NCBI GenBank assembly: GCA_003566475.1
Contig: PXDE01000309.1
Span: 1-13,664 of the forward strand
Direction of reading: 5' to 3'
Length of the DNA: 13,664 bases
DNA from: PVC group bacterium
GTDB lineage: Bacteria > Verrucomicrobiota > Kiritimatiellia > SS1-B-03-39 > PXDE01
Shown: positions 12,397 to 13,664 of the stretch, in pieces
How positions within the stretch are numbered: the stretch's first letter is position 1
Layout of the letters: each line of letters begins with the position of its first letter
Notes under the pieces: model-generated
Seen by the model: the letters and a program-made list of their open reading frames with translations, nothing else
Told to the model about the DNA's origin: nothing
Databases searched by the model: none
Program-made: the position numbers and the translations under genes

Positions 12397-13664
12397 TCAC
12401 CGGATGATCTCCACCCTGAAGCGACCGGAGGGCGCTCCGACGGGGATTGTCACCACCAGATGGCCAGACGCTTCGTCGACCGACACCGGGATCCCGTCTA
12501 TTACGATATCGGTGTCGGTTCCGAATTCATCGTCCTCTCCTGCGAACCAGATGCGTGCCCGCAGGCCAACAAGACCCGCCAACGCGTCCGGATCCTCCAG
12601 GGGGATCCACCAGACATCAGCAGCCCCCGCGACATCGCCATGCGCCGAGCCGAGACTGTCCGAGTGGCCCAGGACGGGCTGGGGATCAGCGGCCGATTCC
12701 GGGAGATCCGCAAGGGCCGACCGTACGACGAATGTCGGTGGGGTATCCGGCCAGGCCGCGATCCAGACAAGACCGTCCTGCTGATAGCCTCGAATGTAGT
12801 AGCCGATCCACACCGTACGTGCCGGGGGCTCCTCCAGAGGCAGCCGAGGAGCGAGCGACACTAGCGGCGGCTCTGGCGGGAGGACGGGCGCCCGCACCTC
12901 GATCCAGGCCGTCCAATGAACCCAGGCGCCGGCATCGTCGCTAACCTCCACGGTCAGTTCATGTCGGCCCACATGGTCCGAACCCGGCTGGCCGTGCAAC
13001 ACCCCGGTGTCCGGCTCCAGGACCACCCAGTCCGGAGCCGTCACGAGGGCGAAGGTGATGGGATCGCCATCCGGATCCCACGCGGCGATCTCATGGTGGA
13101 AGGGCTCGCCTTCTGTCACCTCGATATCGGCCTCCGGCGAAGGCGCCACGGGGGGATCATTCACCTCGACGATGGCGATAGTGACCGTGGCAGGATCGGA
13201 CCATTCGGACCCGTCGAAGGCCCGGAAGGTGAAGGTGTCGGTGCCGACGAACCCGACCGTGGGCTGGCGGTGCGCGGTGTAGGTGAAGCTGCCGTCGGGA
13301 TTAAGAACCAGATCGCCCAGGGCGGGGCCGGTGATCAGCTCGAAGGTCAGGGCGTCTCCGTCGACGTCGGTGGCCACGGCCTGGCCGTCATGGGTGCCGC
13401 CCTCGGCCACCGTGAATGCGGTGTCCTCGGCCATCGGCGGGTCGTTGACCGGCGTGATGGTGATGGTGACCGTGGCCGGGGCCGAGTTCTCCAGCCCGTC
13501 GTCGGCGATGAAGATGAAGCTGTCGGTGCCAACGAACCCGACCGTGGGCTGGCGGTGCGCGGTGTAGGTGAACGCGCCGTTGTCGAGGAACACGAGGTCG
13601 CCGTAGGCGGGGCCGGCCACCAGCTCGAAGGTCAGCGCGTCGCCGTCGACGTCGGTGGCCACGG
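12397..13664 (-). CDS. C-terminal part of a large cadherin/Ig-like repeat protein (5' end outside window)
   Basis: About 421 residues are visible and the frame is open at the right edge, so this is a partial gene. Visible parts, numbered from the edge: an incomplete repeat (1-75) and a complete one (about 76-171), both of the cadherin-like/VCBS-type tandem family with ATDVDGDALTFEL, FTYTAHRQPTVGFVGTD and the linker VNDPP. Next is a diverged Ig/cadherin-like domain (about 172-258, DPDGDPITFAL, then VLHGQPGSDHVGRHELTVEV), a Pro-rich linker (259-284), and an unrecognised C-terminal domain of about 135 residues rich in Trp and Asp (VWIGYYIRGYQQDGL, IWFAGEDDEFGTDTDIVIDG, ending RFRVEIIR). No RTX nonapeptides or LPXTG motif are seen. 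It is probably a secreted or surface-displayed giant protein; Asp-rich DxDGD motifs suggest calcium binding. Same strand and position upstream of tolC make it the likely export substrate. Confidence 0.85.
   Translation of the reverse strand, partial: VATDVDGDALTFELVAGPAYGDLVFLDNGAFTYTAHRQPTVGFVGTDSFIFIADDGLENSAPATVTITITPVNDPPMAEDTAFTVAEGGTHDGQAVATDVDGDALTFELITGPALGDLVLNPDGSFTYTAHRQPTVGFVGTDTFTFRAFDGSEWSDPATVTIAIVEVNDPPVAPSPEADIEVTEGEPFHHEIAAWDPDGDPITFALVTAPDWVVLEPDTGVLHGQPGSDHVGRHELTVEVSDDAGAWVHWTAWIEVRAPVLPPEPPLVSLAPRLPLEEPPARTVWIGYYIRGYQQDGLVWIAAWPDTPPTFVVRSALADLPESAADPQPVLGHSDSLGSAHGDVAGAADVWWIPLEDPDALAGLVGLRARIWFAGEDDEFGTDTDIVIDGIPVSVDEASGHLVVTIPVGAPSGRFRVEIIR
13150..13664 (-). repeat. 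Tandem 285-bp coding repeat (95-residue cadherin-like unit)
   Basis: Two copies lie at an exact 285-bp offset, the second cut by the window edge. The 52-nt segment at 13236-13287 differs at one base from 13521-13572, and the 20 bases at 13360-13379 recur identically at 13645-13664. Between these blocks the copies differ more. The high DNA identity points to recent duplication or gene conversion. Confidence 0.9.

Noticed and set aside
1..13664. CRISPR array or insertion sequence
   Set aside because: No short regularly spaced repeats, no transposase and no matching inverted ends; the only clear repeat is the 285-bp coding repeat.

Overview
The window comes from a high-GC, Gram-negative bacterium. 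By-eye counts of single 60-base lines range from 52% GC (1681-1740) to 82% GC (6661-6720), and most of the window looks like 65-75%. A TolC-type outer-membrane protein, three periplasmic adaptor domains and a probable lipoprotein all imply an outer membrane. The phylum cannot be fixed from this stretch. High-GC Proteobacteria and PVC-group bacteria are both compatible.

Left part (1-2032): a complete sugar-type ABC substrate-binding lipoprotein gene lies on the + strand (30-1073). It converges on, and slightly overlaps, a minus-strand trio at 1049-2032 of lower GC. The trio encodes an AbiEii/DUF6036-like nucleotidyltransferase and two small unrecognised helical proteins, packed with 14-nt and 4-nt overlaps.

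Middle (2037-3739, minus strand): an unrecognised secreted 499-residue protein built as an A-B-A-B internal duplication, then a tRNA-Leu(CAA) gene with a plausible promoter.

Right part (3822-13664, minus strand): a compact gene set read right to left. It begins with the C-terminal end of a large cadherin/Ig-like repeat protein whose 5' end is outside the window. Then follow a TolC-family outer-membrane protein, a small HlyD-type adaptor, a GAF-transmembrane-HlyD protein, a PqqD-like/M50 metalloprotease-like/HlyD fusion, and a SecA-like ATPase that ends before the C-terminal half of SecA. The five genes from tolC to the SecA-like gene are joined by 4-nt overlap, 20-nt overlap, 1-nt gap and 1-nt overlap, so they are almost certainly one transcriptional and translational unit. 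No ABC or RND pump gene is present.

The most interesting reading is that these genes form a dedicated envelope-spanning export system for the giant repeat protein. In this model a truncated SecA-like motor and an intramembrane-protease-like subunit replace the usual ABC transporter. The PqqD-like domain is a candidate substrate-recognition module and the GAF region a candidate cytoplasmic sensor. That functional model is inference. The domain content, the gene overlaps and the missing SecA parts are visible in the sequence.
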